From: Hordeum vulgare subsp. vulgare
Lineage: Eukaryota > Streptophyta > Magnoliopsida > Poales > Poaceae
Assembly: GCF_904849725.1 (NCBI RefSeq)
Contig: NC_058523.1
Coordinates: forward strand, 109,122,189 to 109,186,188
Direction: 5' to 3'
Length of the DNA stretch: 64,000 bases
This document shows, piece by piece, positions 24,057 through 35,989 of the stretch. The notes below the pieces were generated by a model. It made no database searches, was not told the origin of the DNA, and was given only the letters and a program-made list of their open reading frames with translations. The position numbers and the translations under genes are program-made. How positions within the stretch are numbered: position 1 is the first letter of the stretch; each line of letters opens with the position of its first letter.

Positions 24057-24230
24057 ATGGTGGTGCTCGGGCGGCCCAAGAGCAAGCGCGGCGCGGGCGG
24101 GGATCTGCTGGGCGACGCCGGCGCGGTTTGGGAGGTAGGTTTCCGCGTGGGCGAGGAGGGCGAGGCCTCGGTCTTGGTCATGGATGTGGTCGAGGTGGAC
24201 GTGCCCGCTGTAACCACTGTACCGTTGCTG
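24057..24230 (+). pseudogene. Unrecognised first exon with GC-rich 5' UTR, captured by Helitron
   Basis: A CpG- and proline-codon-rich leader (23808-24056) precedes ATG at 24057. The exon reads MVVLGRPKSKRGAGGDLLGD and stays open to VTTVPLL, where a GTAGGT donor lies at 24231; an earlier GTAGGT donor at 24135 would end it after AGAVWE. Base composition and the leader look like the 5' end of an ordinary grass gene. Gypsy 1 is inserted in or just upstream of this leader. I do not recognise the protein. Confidence 0.5.
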
Positions 24231-24900
24231 GTAGGTGTCTCAGTTGTTCCTTGATGCTCGAGTGTTTGTCTTGTTTGATCATGTTCGGGTAGTCGTCTAC
24301 GAATTTCTGGTTTTGTATGTAGGTGTTTGGGTTAGCTATGGGTTTCTGTGGGGTGGGTAAATAGTATGGGAGTTCATAGATTTGTGTTATTAATTAGTTT
24401 GGGATGCTACAAAATATGTGTAAAGGCATGCTCACATGAATTAGATTTGACTACCCTGATAGAGCAAAGGCTTTTAATAGTAGATATTATCCATTTTCTT
24501 ATATCTCTGCACATGCTCGAACATGACAAATTAATCCTTTTGAATGTTGGCTGCTTATAAGACCAAATGTATGCTTTATTAATGAAATAAGATCCCAACA
24601 GAAAAAAGAGTATGAAAGAAGAAAAAAAAGGAGAAAAAGAATAGAGAGAGCGAAAAGAAAGAAAGTGAGACAAAAGAGATAAAAATAGAGGGAATAAAGG
24701 CTGTACAAATGAACATCCTATTCCTAAAATCCTCACTCTTTCAAGTTACCACTTAATTCATGACGAATTCATCTCATAAATGTTTGCCCGGGATTCATCC
24801 AATAAACTGGTTGTCTATATTATTTAGTTTATCATTATCTGATTGGGAATGACCTCGGGGTTTAAAGTTTAACAGGAATATTCCCAGTCGGGCGAATTTG
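24231..24900. other. Intron-like Helitron interior with GA-rich tract
   Basis: AT-rich, no gene seen. About 24,598-24,700 is almost pure purine (AGAAAAAAGAG, GAGAGAGCGAAAAG) on the plus strand. Confidence 0.5.
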
Positions 24901-24902
24901 GA

Positions 24903-25304
24903 ATGGTAAGGCGCCGGTGCAGTGGTGCCGAGATGAAGGTGCGGTCGTTGCAGTCCTGGGCAGCGCTGGTTCATGCACATGTCCTATCCACGGCAATGGC
25001 AATGTTCTTTGTGATTTGGGGTATCTATTTTCATTATTGTTTTCTGATGTATGTCATTGACTGGGCTAAATGTAGTTATGATCTCTCAGCTGTTATGGAG
25101 AAGAGAAGATTGAGACTTGGGAAAGCCCTATATCAGGATCTGAATAGAGAAGCCGAGTTGGATGAGCAAGGTGTACTCCACTGGTCAATCCTTCATCTCT
25201 ACCGGAGTTCATGTGAGTGCCCTATGGAAGAATTTCCAGAGACCAATAAGCATCTAAATTTCATAGCCTTGAAAATTCAAACGGTGCCTTTTCATAGTAT
25301 GTAA
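24903..25304 (+). pseudogene. Unrecognised open segment in Helitron, probable captured exon(s)
   Basis: A 133-codon open frame. Its second half (from about 25084, after a TCTCAG acceptor-like site) reads MEKRRLRLGKALYQDLNREA, then ELDEQGVLHWSILHLYR and FPETNKHLNF, with a composition like real protein. The first half (MVRRRCSGAEMKVRSLQSW, then a hydrophobic stretch) looks more like retained intron. I do not recognise the family and cannot tell whether it belongs to the same parent gene as the exon at 24057. Confidence 0.4.
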
Positions 25305-25893
25305 AGGAGTGCATAGATACTTTCCATCGCACGAAAAAGGAACTCACGGATATTTTACTTGATTTTTTGAGTTCATGTTGGCCTTAACTATCAAACCTTT
25401 TCTCCACCGTTGCCATGGGATCAGAACCACGGTTACACAAGGAAGGCTATTGTGTTGTATTGTCAAGCATGTTTACACACTTTGAATTTTCCATGAGTGA
25501 ACCTGTAAGGTTGTACATTCTGCAAAGTGCTACCACCTACATATTATCCAAATTTTCTTCTAAATTTCATGAGGCATGAGCCACAAATTTTCTCAAGGAT
25601 AACCCTTGGTATATATAACGCACACATCCAATTTTAGTAATTCTCTCTTTTTAGCTCTCATTTATCTGGTGGCTCAGAGCATCGTAACAAAGCTCTTTGA
25701 ATATCGACAAATGATTGGTTGCCTGATTTATTTATAAGATGATTCTTCTATGTATTTAGTTACATTATTTCAATTTGATTATCTTCTTTGAACATTTTCT
25801 TTTGCTGACTATTAGTTGATTCACATGTGTATGATGTTTTGTTGGTCTTTAGAACATTAGGGGAGCGTAAAAACGAAACATCATGTGTAGCAG
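25305..25893. other. Helitron interior, intron-like, no gene seen
   Basis: AT-rich sequence with no long ORF and no recognised repeat. It probably represents intron of the captured fragment ending at the exon that starts at 25894. Confidence 0.45.
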
Positions 25894-26143
25894 ATAGCGT
25901 TGTACCTGCACTGGGCGGTGGAGCGTGGGGCCACGACCATGGCCGATGTGCTACTGGAGAACGACATGAACTTGGAGGTGGCCATCGTGAATCGCCACCA
26001 GGTATGTAATTGTTTTCTATTCTTTTCCCGTGAGTTTGTACTCTCTTTTGCGTCTTTTGTAATGTTGTCAGATTTGTATTCTTTTCCCTCAAGGTGATGA
26101 ATCAGCAAAGCGAGGGACTTAATTCTTCAGTGAGGCCAGCAGG
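25894..26143 (+). pseudogene. Unrecognised two-exon gene fragment in Helitron
   Basis: After GTAGCAG, exon 25894-26001 encodes 36 codons: IALYLHWAVERGATTMADVL, then LENDMNLEVAIVNRHQ, with donor GTATGT. After CCTCAAG, the next exon starts at 26094 in the same phase and reads VMNQQSEGLNSSVRPAG to a GTATCC donor near 26143. Two canonical introns and a kept frame argue for a real captured gene. I do not recognise the protein. Confidence 0.5.
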
Positions 26144-26284
26144 GTATCCCATTACCTGCATTTCCTCTTAAGTATGTTGACCAGATCTCAAGAGTCTTGG
26201 ATGCTTCTTTCTCGGTCCGTTTAAATAGATCATTGTTTTTACCAGGTTGTACAGGTTTTTTCTCTCAATGTGCACTCTCATAAT

Positions 26285-26364
26285 ATAACTATAACCAAAA
26301 AAGCAGCAAACCAAATCAGGAAAGATAACTATAAGCAAAAAAGTAGCAAACCAAATCAGGAAAG
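26285..26364. repeat. 40-bp tandem duplication
   Basis: Two adjacent copies of a 40-base unit beginning ATAACTATAA and ending CAGGAAAG, with two mismatches (ACC/AGC and GCAGC/GTAGC). It lies in a presumed intron. Confidence 0.85.
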
Positions 26365-26545
26365 ATAAGCCGTCTCTAGAATATCAATATATTTGTTGAA
26401 TACTCATTTTCCTTAAGGCTAGCTACATACTGAGCTTTGTTTATCCTTCTTAAAAAAATAGTTAGTTTGCAGTTATATGTAAAATATCACCCCCATTCAG
26501 ATATTTGTTAAATATTCAGAAAGAAAATTCACAACAGCAATACTG

Positions 26546-27214
26546 ATGCCAATCATCTCAATAAGAGCCAATGTAATTGGAAACTTATATTCAAATTTGG
26601 ACTCACTTCGATCTGTTATTGAAGGTTCCATGGCAAATGGTGGTAAAGGGGTGGAAGTTGCATTTGTGTCGCTGCAACCTTTGGCTGAATCTAAAAGGTG
26701 GGTGGGTCTCTTTTGGTTTGGCACGAATAATTGCAGCTTTTGGGCCATGTCATATTCATGTTGATCTTCCATAATTCATACCCCTCTGTAGGCATAGTGA
26801 AATGTCTCATTAAGGTACACTCTTCCTCTCAGGTTGCTCATTATATTCAGAGATGGTGTCATGACTTTATGGAATATTAAGGCAAGCAAAGTGGTACTCG
26901 TATCCGGTAGAACTACGCAACAACAATTGCACCGGGAGGATAAAAATGCGGCATCGTCATGCTGGGCATGTACCAAGGGAAGCAAAGTTGCTATTGGATA
27001 TGAAAGTGGTGATATCTATCTTTGGGTTGTTCCTGATATTTTCAGTGCAGAAAATTCCTCATCTTTGAGTAATCAAAATCTACCTATTCAGAGGCTTAAC
27101 CTTGGATACAAGCTATACAAGGTGCCAATAGTCTCTTTGAGGTGGGTTCCTGGTGATGGGAAGTCTGGACATTTGTATATTAATGGATTCAGCGAACAAG
27201 CGTACCTATATCAG
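26546..27214 (+). pseudogene. Tomosyn/Lgl-type WD40 gene fragment, exons A and B
   Basis: Exon A ends at 26697 (GGKGVEVAFVSLQPLAESK, donor GTGGGT); its start is uncertain. Exon B (26833-27214) follows CTCTCAG and reads LLIIFRDGVMTLWNIKASKV, then SCWACTKGSKVAIGYESGDIY, LGYKLYKVPIVSLRW and GHLYINGFSEQAYLYQ, with donor GTAGAA. The phase across the A-B intron is kept. The repeated LIIFRDG..LW and GSKVAIGYESGDIYLW patterns are WD40 blades, and the order fits plant tomosyn/Sro7 homologues (SRO77-like), which bind SNAREs and regulate exocytosis. Upstream exons for the N-terminus are absent, so this is an internal piece of the gene. Confidence 0.75.
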
Positions 27215-27477
27215 GTAGAAACACTGAAATATTCTCATAGTGGCTTTATGATGTTCCTGATGGCCTGCCATACTTTCAAGTGCATGCTTTATGGATACTG
27301 TTATCCCAAATGACTTTTTTGTTATTCGAACTTACATCATGTCTTAGCAAACTTTAGCGGATTGCAAATAATTGGAGTAGTAAATTTCATCATATTTGCC
27401 TGCCAGGACTATCACTAAATAACTATCAGGTTATCACATACTGATTTTATTTTAATGTGCAGTTCCATTCAAGAATG

Positions 27478-29297
27478 TGTTGGAAATATGCCCTAGAGGC
27501 AACAATAAATTAGTTATTATTATATTTATTTGTTCGTGTTAATCGTTTATTATCCATGTTATAATTGTATTGGCTGGAAGCTCAAATACATGTGTGGATA
27601 CATAGACAAAACATTGTCCCTAGTAAGCCTCTAGTTGACTAGCTCGTTGATCAAAGATGGTCAAGGTTTCCTAACCATAGACAAGTGTTGTCACTTGAGA
27701 ACGAGATCACATCATTAGGAGAATCATGTGATGGACAAGACCCAAACTATGAACGTAGCATATTGATCATGTCATTTTATTGCTATTGTTTTCTGCGTGT
27801 CAAGTATTTATTCCTATGACCATGAGATCATATAACTCACTGGCACCGGAGGAATACCTTGTGTGCATCAAACGCCGAAACGTAACTGGGTGACTATAAA
27901 GGTGCTCTACAGGTATCTCCAAAGGTGTCCATTGAGTTAGTATGGATCAAGACTGGGATTTGTCACTCCGTGTGACGAAGAGGTATCTCGGGGCCCACTC
28001 GGTAATACAACATCGCACACAAGCCTTGCAAGCAATGTGACTAAGTGTAAGTCATGGGATCTTGTATTACGGTCCAAGTAAAGAGACTTGACGGTAACGA
28101 GATTGAAATAGGTATGTGGATACTGATGATCGAATCTCGGGCAAGTAACATACCGAAGGACAAAGGGAATGACATACGGGATCATATGAATCCTTGACAC
28201 TGAGGTTCAACCGATAAGATCTTCGGAGAATATCTAGGATCCAATATGGGCATCCAGGTCCCGCTATTGGATATTGTCCGAGGAGTGCCTCGGGGCATGT
28301 CTACATAGTTCTCGAACCCGCAGGGTCTGCACACTTAAGGTTCGGCGATATCTTAGTATAGTTGAGTTATATGTGTGGTTACCTAATGTTGTTCGGAGTC
28401 CCGGATGAGATGACGGATGCCACGAGGGTTTCCGGAATGGTCCGGAAATGAAGATTGATATATAGGATGGTTTCATTTGTTCATCGAAAAGTTTCGGGCA
28501 ATCCCGACAGTGTACCGGGAGTGATGAATGGGTTCCGGGAGTTCACCGGGAGGGGCCCACCCACCCGGGAGTGATCCCAAGGCACTAGGGTGGCGACACA
28601 GGTCCTTAGTGGGCTGGTGGAATCACCCCAAGGGGCCGATGGTGCCACATAAGAAAATACCAAAGGAAAATAAAAGAAAAAGGGAAAGAGGGAGGTGGGA
28701 AGGAAAGGGAGGACTCCTCCTTCCCAAACCGAATAGGAGGAGGAGTTCTCCTCCTCCCTTGGCCGGCGCACCCTTGAGACCTTGTGCCTCAAGGCTAGCC
28801 CTCCCCCTCCCTCCTATATATATTGGTGGTTTAGGGCTGATTTGAGACACAACTTTGCCACGTGCAACTCAAACCTATACCACGTAGTTTTACCTCTAGA
28901 TCGGATTTCTACGGAGCTCGGGCGGAGCCCTGCAGGAGTAGATCATCACCACCACTGGAGCATTATCATGCTGCCGGAGAACTCATCTACTTCTCCGTCT
29001 TGCTTGCTGGATCAAGAAGGCTGAGATCATCGTCGAGCTATACGTGTGCTGAACACGTAGGTGTCGTACGTTCGGTGCTAGATCGGAACGGATCGTGGGA
29101 CGGATCGCGAGATGGTTCGTGGGACGGTTCGAGGGACGGGAAGACGTTCCACTACATCAACCGCGTTTCTTAACGCTTCCTGCTGTGCGATCTACATGGG
29201 TATGTAGATCCAAATCTCCTCTCGTAGATGGACATCACTATGATAGGTTTTCGTGTGCGTAGGAAAAAATTTGTTTCCCATGCAACGTTTCCCAACA
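27478..29297 (+). repeat. Copia 2 5' LTR
   Basis: 1820 bp. TATA box TATATATATT at 28815-28824. Near 29,085-29,140 there are short tandem GGACGGTTCG-type repeats, one unit more than in the right LTR. Confidence 0.92.
28815..28824 (+). promoter_or_regulatory. TATA box in Copia 2 5' LTR
   Basis: TATATATATT in a CCTCCTATATATATTGGTGG context, identical in the right LTR at 45866-45875 and matching the BARE/Angela LTR promoter position. Confidence 0.6.
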
Positions 29298-29298
29298 A

Positions 29299-29310
29299 TG
29301 GTATCAGAGC
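29299..29310 (+). other. Copia 2 primer-binding site
   Basis: TGGTATCAGAGC one base after the 5' LTR: intact complement of initiator tRNA-Met. Confidence 0.9.
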
Positions 29311-29333
29311 CAGGTTCATGCGGAGATGTTATC

Positions 29334-30823
29334 TGATACGTCCATTTTGCATCATGCTTTTATGTTGATATTTATCGCTTTATGGGCTGTTATTACACTT
29401 CACGGTACAATACTTATGCCTTAACTCTCTTATTTTGCAAGGTTTACATGAAGAGGGAGAATGCCGGCAGCTGAAATTCTGGCCTGAAAAAGGAGCAAGT
29501 TTGAGATACCTATTCTGGGCAACTCCAAAAGCCATGAAAATCAACGAGGAATTATTTTGAAATTTATAAAAAATACTGGGCGAAAAAAGTACCAGAGGGG
29601 AGCCACCAGGAGGCCACAAGCCTGCTAGGCGCGGCCAGGGGGGTAGGCCCTCTGGCCCTCTGGCTCCCCTCTTTTGCTATCAAGAGGGTTTCATTCCAGA
29701 AAAAATCGAGAGGGGGCTTTCAGGAGGAATCACCGCCGCCATGAGGCGGAACTTGAGGAGAACCAATCTAGAGCTCTGGCAGGGTCGTCCTGCCGGGGAA
29801 ACTTCCCTCCCGGAGGGGGAAATCGTCGCCATCGTCATCACCAACACTGCTCTCATCGGAGAGGAGTCATCACCATCAACATCTTCATCAGAACCATCTC
29901 ATCTCCAAACCCTAGTTCATCTCTTGTAACCAATCTCCGTCTCGCGACTCCGATTGGTACTTGTAAGGTTGCTAGTAGTGTTAATTACTCTTTGTAGTTG
30001 ATGCTAGTTGGATTACTCGGTGGAAGATTATATGTTCAGATCCTTGATGCTATTCAATACCTCTCTGTTCATGAACATAATTATGCTTTGTGAGTAGTTA
30101 CTTTTGTTCCTGAGGACATGGGATAAGTCTTGCTATAAGTAGTCATGTGAATTTGGTATTCGTTCGATATTTTGATGCGTTGTATGTTGTTTTTCCTCTA
30201 GTGGTGTTATGTGAACGTTGACTACATAACACTTCACCATTGTTTGGGCCTAGAGGAAGGCATTGGGAAGTAGTAAGCAGATGATGGGTTGCTAGAGTGA
30301 CAGAAGCTTAAACCCTAGTTTATGCGTTGCTTCGTAAGGGGCTGATTTGGATCCACTAGTTTAATGCTATGGTTAGACTTTGTCTTAATTCTTCTTTCGT
30401 AGTTGCGGATGCTTGTGAGAGGGGTTAATCATAAGTGGGATCTTTTTTCAAGTAAGGGCAGCACCCAAGCACTGGTCCACCCACATATCAAACTATCAAA
30501 GTAGCGAATGCGAATCATATGAACATGATGAAAACTAGCTTGACAGAAATTCACATGTGTCCTCGGGAGTGCTTTACCTCCTATAAGAGTTTGTCCAGGC
30601 TTGTCCCTTGCTACAAATGGGATTGGGCCATCTTGCTGCACTATTGTTACTTTCTACTTGCTACGAATCATCTTACCACACAACTATCTGTTACCGATAA
30701 TTTCAGTGCTTGTAGAGAATACCTTGCTGAAAACCACTTGTCAGATCCTTCTGCTCCTCGTTGGGTTCGACAATGTGACTTATCGAAAGGACTAGATAGA
30801 CCCCCTACACTTGTGGGTCATCA
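29334..30823 (+). repeat. Gypsy 2 5' LTR
   Basis: 1490 bp, 24 bp shorter than the 3' LTR. Most of the missing sequence is the 3' arm of the GC-rich hairpin, which here collapses to GGCGCGGCCAGGGGGGTAGG (about 29628-29647). Confidence 0.92.
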
Positions 30824-30834
30824 AGACTCTTTTC

Positions 30835-30851
30835 TGGCGCCGTTGCCGGGG
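30835..30851 (+). other. Gypsy 2 primer-binding site (tRNA-Asp type)
   Basis: TGGCGCCGTTGCCGGGG, identical to the Gypsy 1 site and at the same distance from the LTR. Confidence 0.85.
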
Positions 30852-30914
30852 TGTGAAGCGCCTTTGGTAAGTGGAATTTGGTAAGGAAACATTTATATAG
30901 TGTGCTGAAATTTA

Positions 30915-32203
30915 TTGTCACTTGTTACTACGGAAACTAATCCTTTGAGGAGCTTGTTCGGGGTATCTTCACCTCGAACGGAAGCACAAGGAGTTGCTCC
31001 TCAACCTGCTGCACCTACTGAAAACATTTGCTATGAATTTCCTTTGGGTATGCTTGAGAAACTGCTGGCTAATCCTTTTACAGGAGATGGAACATCACAT
31101 CCCGACTTGCATCTAATCTATGTAGATGAAGTTTGTGGTTTATTTAAGCTTGCAGGTTTGCCCGAGGATGAGGTCAAGAAGAAGGTCTTTCCCTTATCTT
31201 TGAGGGATAAAGCACTGACATTGTATAGGCTATGTGATGATACTGGATCATGGAAGTACAACCGATTGAAATTGGAATTTCATCAAAGGTTTTATCCTAT
31301 GCATTTGGTACATCGTGATCGGAATTATATTTATAATTTTTGGCCTCATGACAGAGAAAGTATAGCTCAAGCTTGGGGGAGGCTTAAATCAATGTTATAT
31401 TCATGCCCCAACCATGAGCTCTCGAGAGAAATTATCATTCAGAACTTCTATGCTCGGCTTTCTCATGATAATCGCACCATGCTTGACACTTCTTGTAACG
31501 GTTCTTTTATGAAGAGAGATATTGACTTCAAATGGAATTTATTGGAAAGAATTAAATGCAACTCTGAAGATTGGGAGTTTGATGAAGGTAAGGAGACAGG
31601 TATGAATCTTAAGTTCGATTGCGTTAAATCCTTTGTTGAAACAAATACTTTTTGTGATTTTATCGCTAAATATGGACTTGACTGTGAGATAGTAGCCTCA
31701 TTGTATGAATCATTTGCTGCTCATATTGATCTCCCTAAAGAGAAGTGGTTTAAATATCATACTCCCTTAGAAGTCAATGTAGTTAAAACCAATCCAGTTG
31801 AAGAGAAATTCATCGCTTATAATGATCCTATTGTTCCGAGTGCTTACTTTGAGAAACCACCTTTCCCTGTTAGGATAAAGGATCATTCTAAAGTCTCAAC
31901 TGTGATACGTAGGGGCTACATTAGAACACCTACACCCCCTGAGCAAATTAGAGTTGAACCTAGCATTGCTATTATCAAAGATCTCCTGTCCGACAATGTT
32001 GATGGCCATGATATTCACTTCTCTGAAGATGCTGCTAGAATCTCTAAACCACATGCTAGAGACAAGCATAGGCCTATTGTTGGCACGCCTGTTGTTTCTG
32101 TGAAGATAGGAGATCATTGTTATCATGGTTTATGTGACGTGGGTGCTAGTGTTAGTGCAATACCTCAATCTTTATATGATGAAATTAAAGACGAGATTGC
32201 ACC
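30915..32203 (+). pseudogene. Gypsy 2 gag-protease, frameshifted at its end
   Basis: A long open frame with no ATG at its 5' edge (TTG). It contains PRTEAQGVAPQPAAP, GLPEDEVKKKVFPLS, FYPMHLVHRDRNYIYNF, the intact AWGRLKSML that is a stop in Gypsy 1, and the protease motif GLCDVGASVSAIPQSLYDE. At about 32204 one base is missing relative to Gypsy 1 (GAPAEIEPIDV region), so the frame runs off into LRWNLLMSLF. Confidence 0.88.
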
Positions 32204-35200
32204 GTTGAGATGGAACCTATTGATGTCACTATTCAGCTTGCCAATAGAGATACTATCTTCCCTTTGGGAATTGTTAGAGATGTTGAAGTCTTGTGTGGTA
32301 AAACGAAGTATCCTACTGATTTTCTCGTTCTTTCTACCACCCAAGATAGCTTTTGTCCCATCATATTTGGCAGACCTTTTCTCAATACTGTCAATGCTCA
32401 TATTGACTATGAGAAGCAAGTTGTCACTGTTGGCTTTGAATGTGTGTCACATGAGTTCAATTTCTCCAAGTTTGGTAGACAACCTCATGAAAAAGAGTTG
32501 TCTAGTAAAGATGAAATTATTGCCCTAGATTCTATTGCCATGCCTCCTACTGATCCTTTAGAGCAATACTTGCTTGAGCATGAAAATGATATGCATATGG
32601 ATGAAAGGAATGAGATAGATAGAGTTATCTTTGAACATCATATCCTTAAGAATAGTTTGCATGTTGAACTGCTTGGAGATCCAACCCCACCAAAGGGTGA
32701 TCATGTGTTTGAGCTTAAGCAGTTACCTGATACTCTTAAGTATGCTTATCTTGATGAAAAAGAGATATATCCTGTTATTATTAGTGCTAGCCTCTCAGAG
32801 CATGAAGAAAAGAAGTTACTAAAAACTCCGAGGAAGCACTGTGCTGCTATTGGATATACTCTCGATGATCTTAAGGGCATTAGTCCCACTCTATGCCAAC
32901 ACAAAACTAAAACCGATCCTAATTCCAAACCAGTTGTCAATCATCAACGGAGATTAAATCCTAAGATGAAAGAGGTAGTAAGAAAAGAAATACTAAAGCT
33001 CCTGGAAGCAGGTATTACCTATCCTGTTGCTCATAGTGATTGGGTGAGTCCGGTGCATTGCATCCCGAAGAAGGGAGGTATTACCGTTGTCCCTAATGAT
33101 AAGGATGAATTGATCCCACACAGGATTATTACTGGCTATAGGATGGTGATCGATTTTAGGAAATTGAATAAAGCCACTAGGAAAGATCATTACCCTTTGC
33201 CTTTTATCGACCAAATGCTAGAAAGACTGTCTAAACACACACACGTCTGCTTTCTAGATGGTTATTCTGGTTTCTCCCAAATACCTCTTGTATAATCTGA
33301 TCAGGAGAAAACCACTTTCACCTGCCCTTTCGGTACATTTTCTTACAAATGTATGCCTTTTGGCTTATGTAATGCACCTGCTACCTTTCAAAGATGTATG
33401 ATGGCTATATTCTCTGACTTTTGTGAAAAGATTGTTGAGGTTTTCATGGATGACTTCTCCGTTTATGGGTCTTCTTTTGATGATTGCCTCAGCAACCTTG
33501 ATCGAGTTTTGCAGAGATGTAAAGATACCAATCTTGTCTTGAACTGGGAGAAGTGCCACTTTATGGTTAATGAAAGCATCGTCTTAGGACATAAATTTTT
33601 TGAAAGAGGTATTGAAGTCGATAAGGCTAAGGTTGATGCGATCGAGAAAATGCCATGCCCTATGGATATCAAAGGTATAAGAAGTTTCCTTGGTCATGCT
33701 GGTTTCTATAGAAGGTTCATTAAGGACTTTTCTAAGATTTCTAGGCCTCTTACCAATCTCTTGCAAAAGGATATTCCTTTTGTTTTTGACGATGATTGTG
33801 AGGAAGCCTTCGAAATACTTAAGAAGGCCTTGATAACTGCACCTATTGTTCAACCACCTGATTGGAACTTACCTTTTGAAATCATGTGTGATGCTAGTGA
33901 TTATGTTGTTGGTGTTGTCCTAGGACAAAGAGTTGATAAGAAGTTGAATGTTATTCACTATGCTAGTAAAACTCTAGGCAGTGCCCAAAGGAACTATGCT
34001 ACTACTAAAAAGGAATTTTTAGCAGTCGTGTTTGCATGTGAAAATTTCAAATCTTACATAGTTGATTCCAAAGTCACTATTCACACTGATCACACTGTTA
34101 TTAAGTACCTTATGGAAAAGAAAGACGCTAAATCTAGACTTATCAGATGGGTTCTCTTGCTACGAGAATTTTATTTGCATGTTGTCGATGGGAAGGGTGG
34201 TGAGAACCCCATAGCAGATAACTTGTCTAGGTTGGAGAATGTTCTTGATGACCCACAACCTATTGATGATAGCTTTCCTGATGAGCAATTGAATGTCATC
34301 AATACTTCACGTAGTACACCGTGGTATGCTGATTAATGAAATTATATTGTTGCCAAATATATACCACCTAGTTTCACATACCAGCAAAAGAAGAAATTCT
34401 TCTTTGATTTGAGACATTACTTCTGGGATGATCCTCACCTTTATAAGGAAGGAGTAGATGGTGTTATTAGACGTTGTGTACCTGAACATGAACAGGGATA
34501 GATCCTACAGAAGTGTCACTCCGAGGATTACGGAGGGCACCATGCGGTAGATAGAACTGCACACAAGGTATTGCAATCAGGTTTCTATTGGCCCACTCTC
34601 TTCAAGGATTCCCGTAAGTTTGTCTTGTCTTGTGACGAATGTCAAAGAATAGGTAATATCAGTAAACGTCAGGAAATGCCTATGAATTATTCACTTGTCA
34701 TTGAACCATTTGACGTTTGGGGCTTTGATTATATGGGACCTTTTCCAAAATCCAACAGGTATACTCATATCCTAGTTGTTGTTGATTACGTTACTAAGTG
34801 GGTAGAAGCTATCCCAAATAGTAGTGTTGATCACAACACCTCTATCAGGATGCTTAAAGAAGTTATTTTCCCTAGATTTGGAGTCCCTAGATATCTAATG
34901 ATGGATGGTGGTTCACATTTCATTCATGGTGCTTTCCGTAAAACACTTGCTAAGTATGATGTCAACCATAGAATTGTGTCTCCCTATCACCCTCAATCAA
35001 GTGGTCAAGTAGAGCTAAGCAATAGAGAGATTAAACTAATTCTGCAAAAGACTGTCAATAGGTCTAGAAAGAATTGGTCTAAGAAGCTCGATGATGCACT
35101 GTGGGCTTATAGAACTGCTTATAAGAATCCCATGGGCATGTCTAAGTACAAAATGGTTTACGGTAAAGCATGTCATTTACCTCTTGAACTAGAGCATAAG

Positions 35201-35632
35201 GCTTATTGGGCAATCAAAGAGCTCAACTTTGATTTCAAACTTGCTGGTGAGAAGAGGTTATTTGATATTAGCTCGCTTGATGAATGGAGAGCTCAGGCAT
35301 ATGAAAATGCCAAGTTGTTTAAAGAAAAGGTTAAGAGGTGGCATGATAAAAGGATACAAAAACGTGAGTTCAATGTAGGTGATTATGTATTGCTATATAA
35401 TTCTCATTTAAGATTTTTTGCAGGCAAGGTTCTCTCTAAATGGGAAGGTCCTTACATTGTTGAGGAAGTATATCGTTCTGGTGCCATCAAGATCAACAAC
35501 ACGGAAGGTAATTTTCCGAGAGTGGTAAATGGGCAAAGAATCAAGCATTATATCTCAGGTACTCCCATAAATGTTGAAAGCAATATTATCAATACTATAA
35601 CTCCGGATGAGTACATAAGGGATATTTATTAG
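32204..35632 (+). pseudogene. Gypsy 2 pol: RT, RNase H, integrase, disabled by stops
   Basis: After the frameshift a single frame (EPIDVTIQLANRDTIF...) runs to 35632, interrupted by TAA at 33293-33295 (Gln in Gypsy 1), by adjacent TAA and TGA at 34334-34339, and by TAG at about 34499 (CGG Arg in Gypsy 1). RT has FMDDFSVYGSS, RNase H MCDASDYVVG, integrase [26 protein letters not shown] and VELSNREIK, so catalytic residues are kept. It ends at the same place as Gypsy 1 pol (PDEYIRDIY). Confidence 0.9.
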
Positions 35633-35753
35633 CCTGTTTCAGACTCCAAAAACGAAGAGGTATGTGATTCGGTAAATAAACCGACTCCAAAACTTTTCTA
35701 GTAGGATTTTTTCTCCGTTTCGGAATTTTTAGAAAAATAGAAAAATTTAAAGC

Positions 35754-35854
35754 AGTCCGGAAAGTGCACGAGGAGGTGACAAGCCTGCCAGGCGCGGGCC
35801 ACCCCCCTGGCCGCGCCTGGGGGGCTTGTGACCACCTCGTGTGCCTCCCGGACT
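35754..35854. promoter_or_regulatory. 101-bp hairpin upstream of the Gypsy 2 extra ORF
   Basis: Arms of about 47 bases run from AGTCCGG to CCGGACT with about 80-85% pairing, exactly the length found in Gypsy 1. The core here is CCAGGCGCGGGCC...GGCCGCGCCTGG with CACAAGC/GCTTGTG outside. The same core (AGGCGC...GCGCCT, ACCCCCCTGG) sits in this element's own 3' LTR hairpin, not in Gypsy 1. Confidence 0.78.
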
Positions 35855-35897
35855 CCGTTTTCTTGCGGAGTACTCCTTCTGGTTGAATAAAAATCAT

Positions 35898-35907
35898 TAT
35901 ATATATT
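35898..35907 (+). promoter_or_regulatory. Candidate internal TATA box before extra ORF, Gypsy 2
   Basis: TATATATATT in AAAATCATTATATATATTCT, 44 bases after the hairpin and 92 bases before the ATG at 35990, the same layout as in Gypsy 1. Confidence 0.5.
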
Positions 35908-35989
35908 CTCCCGAAAGGCCTGACCCTCGTATCACGCAAATTTACTCTGTTTTCGTGTTGAGCTGTTGTGCAGACAGATCTAGGTTGCT

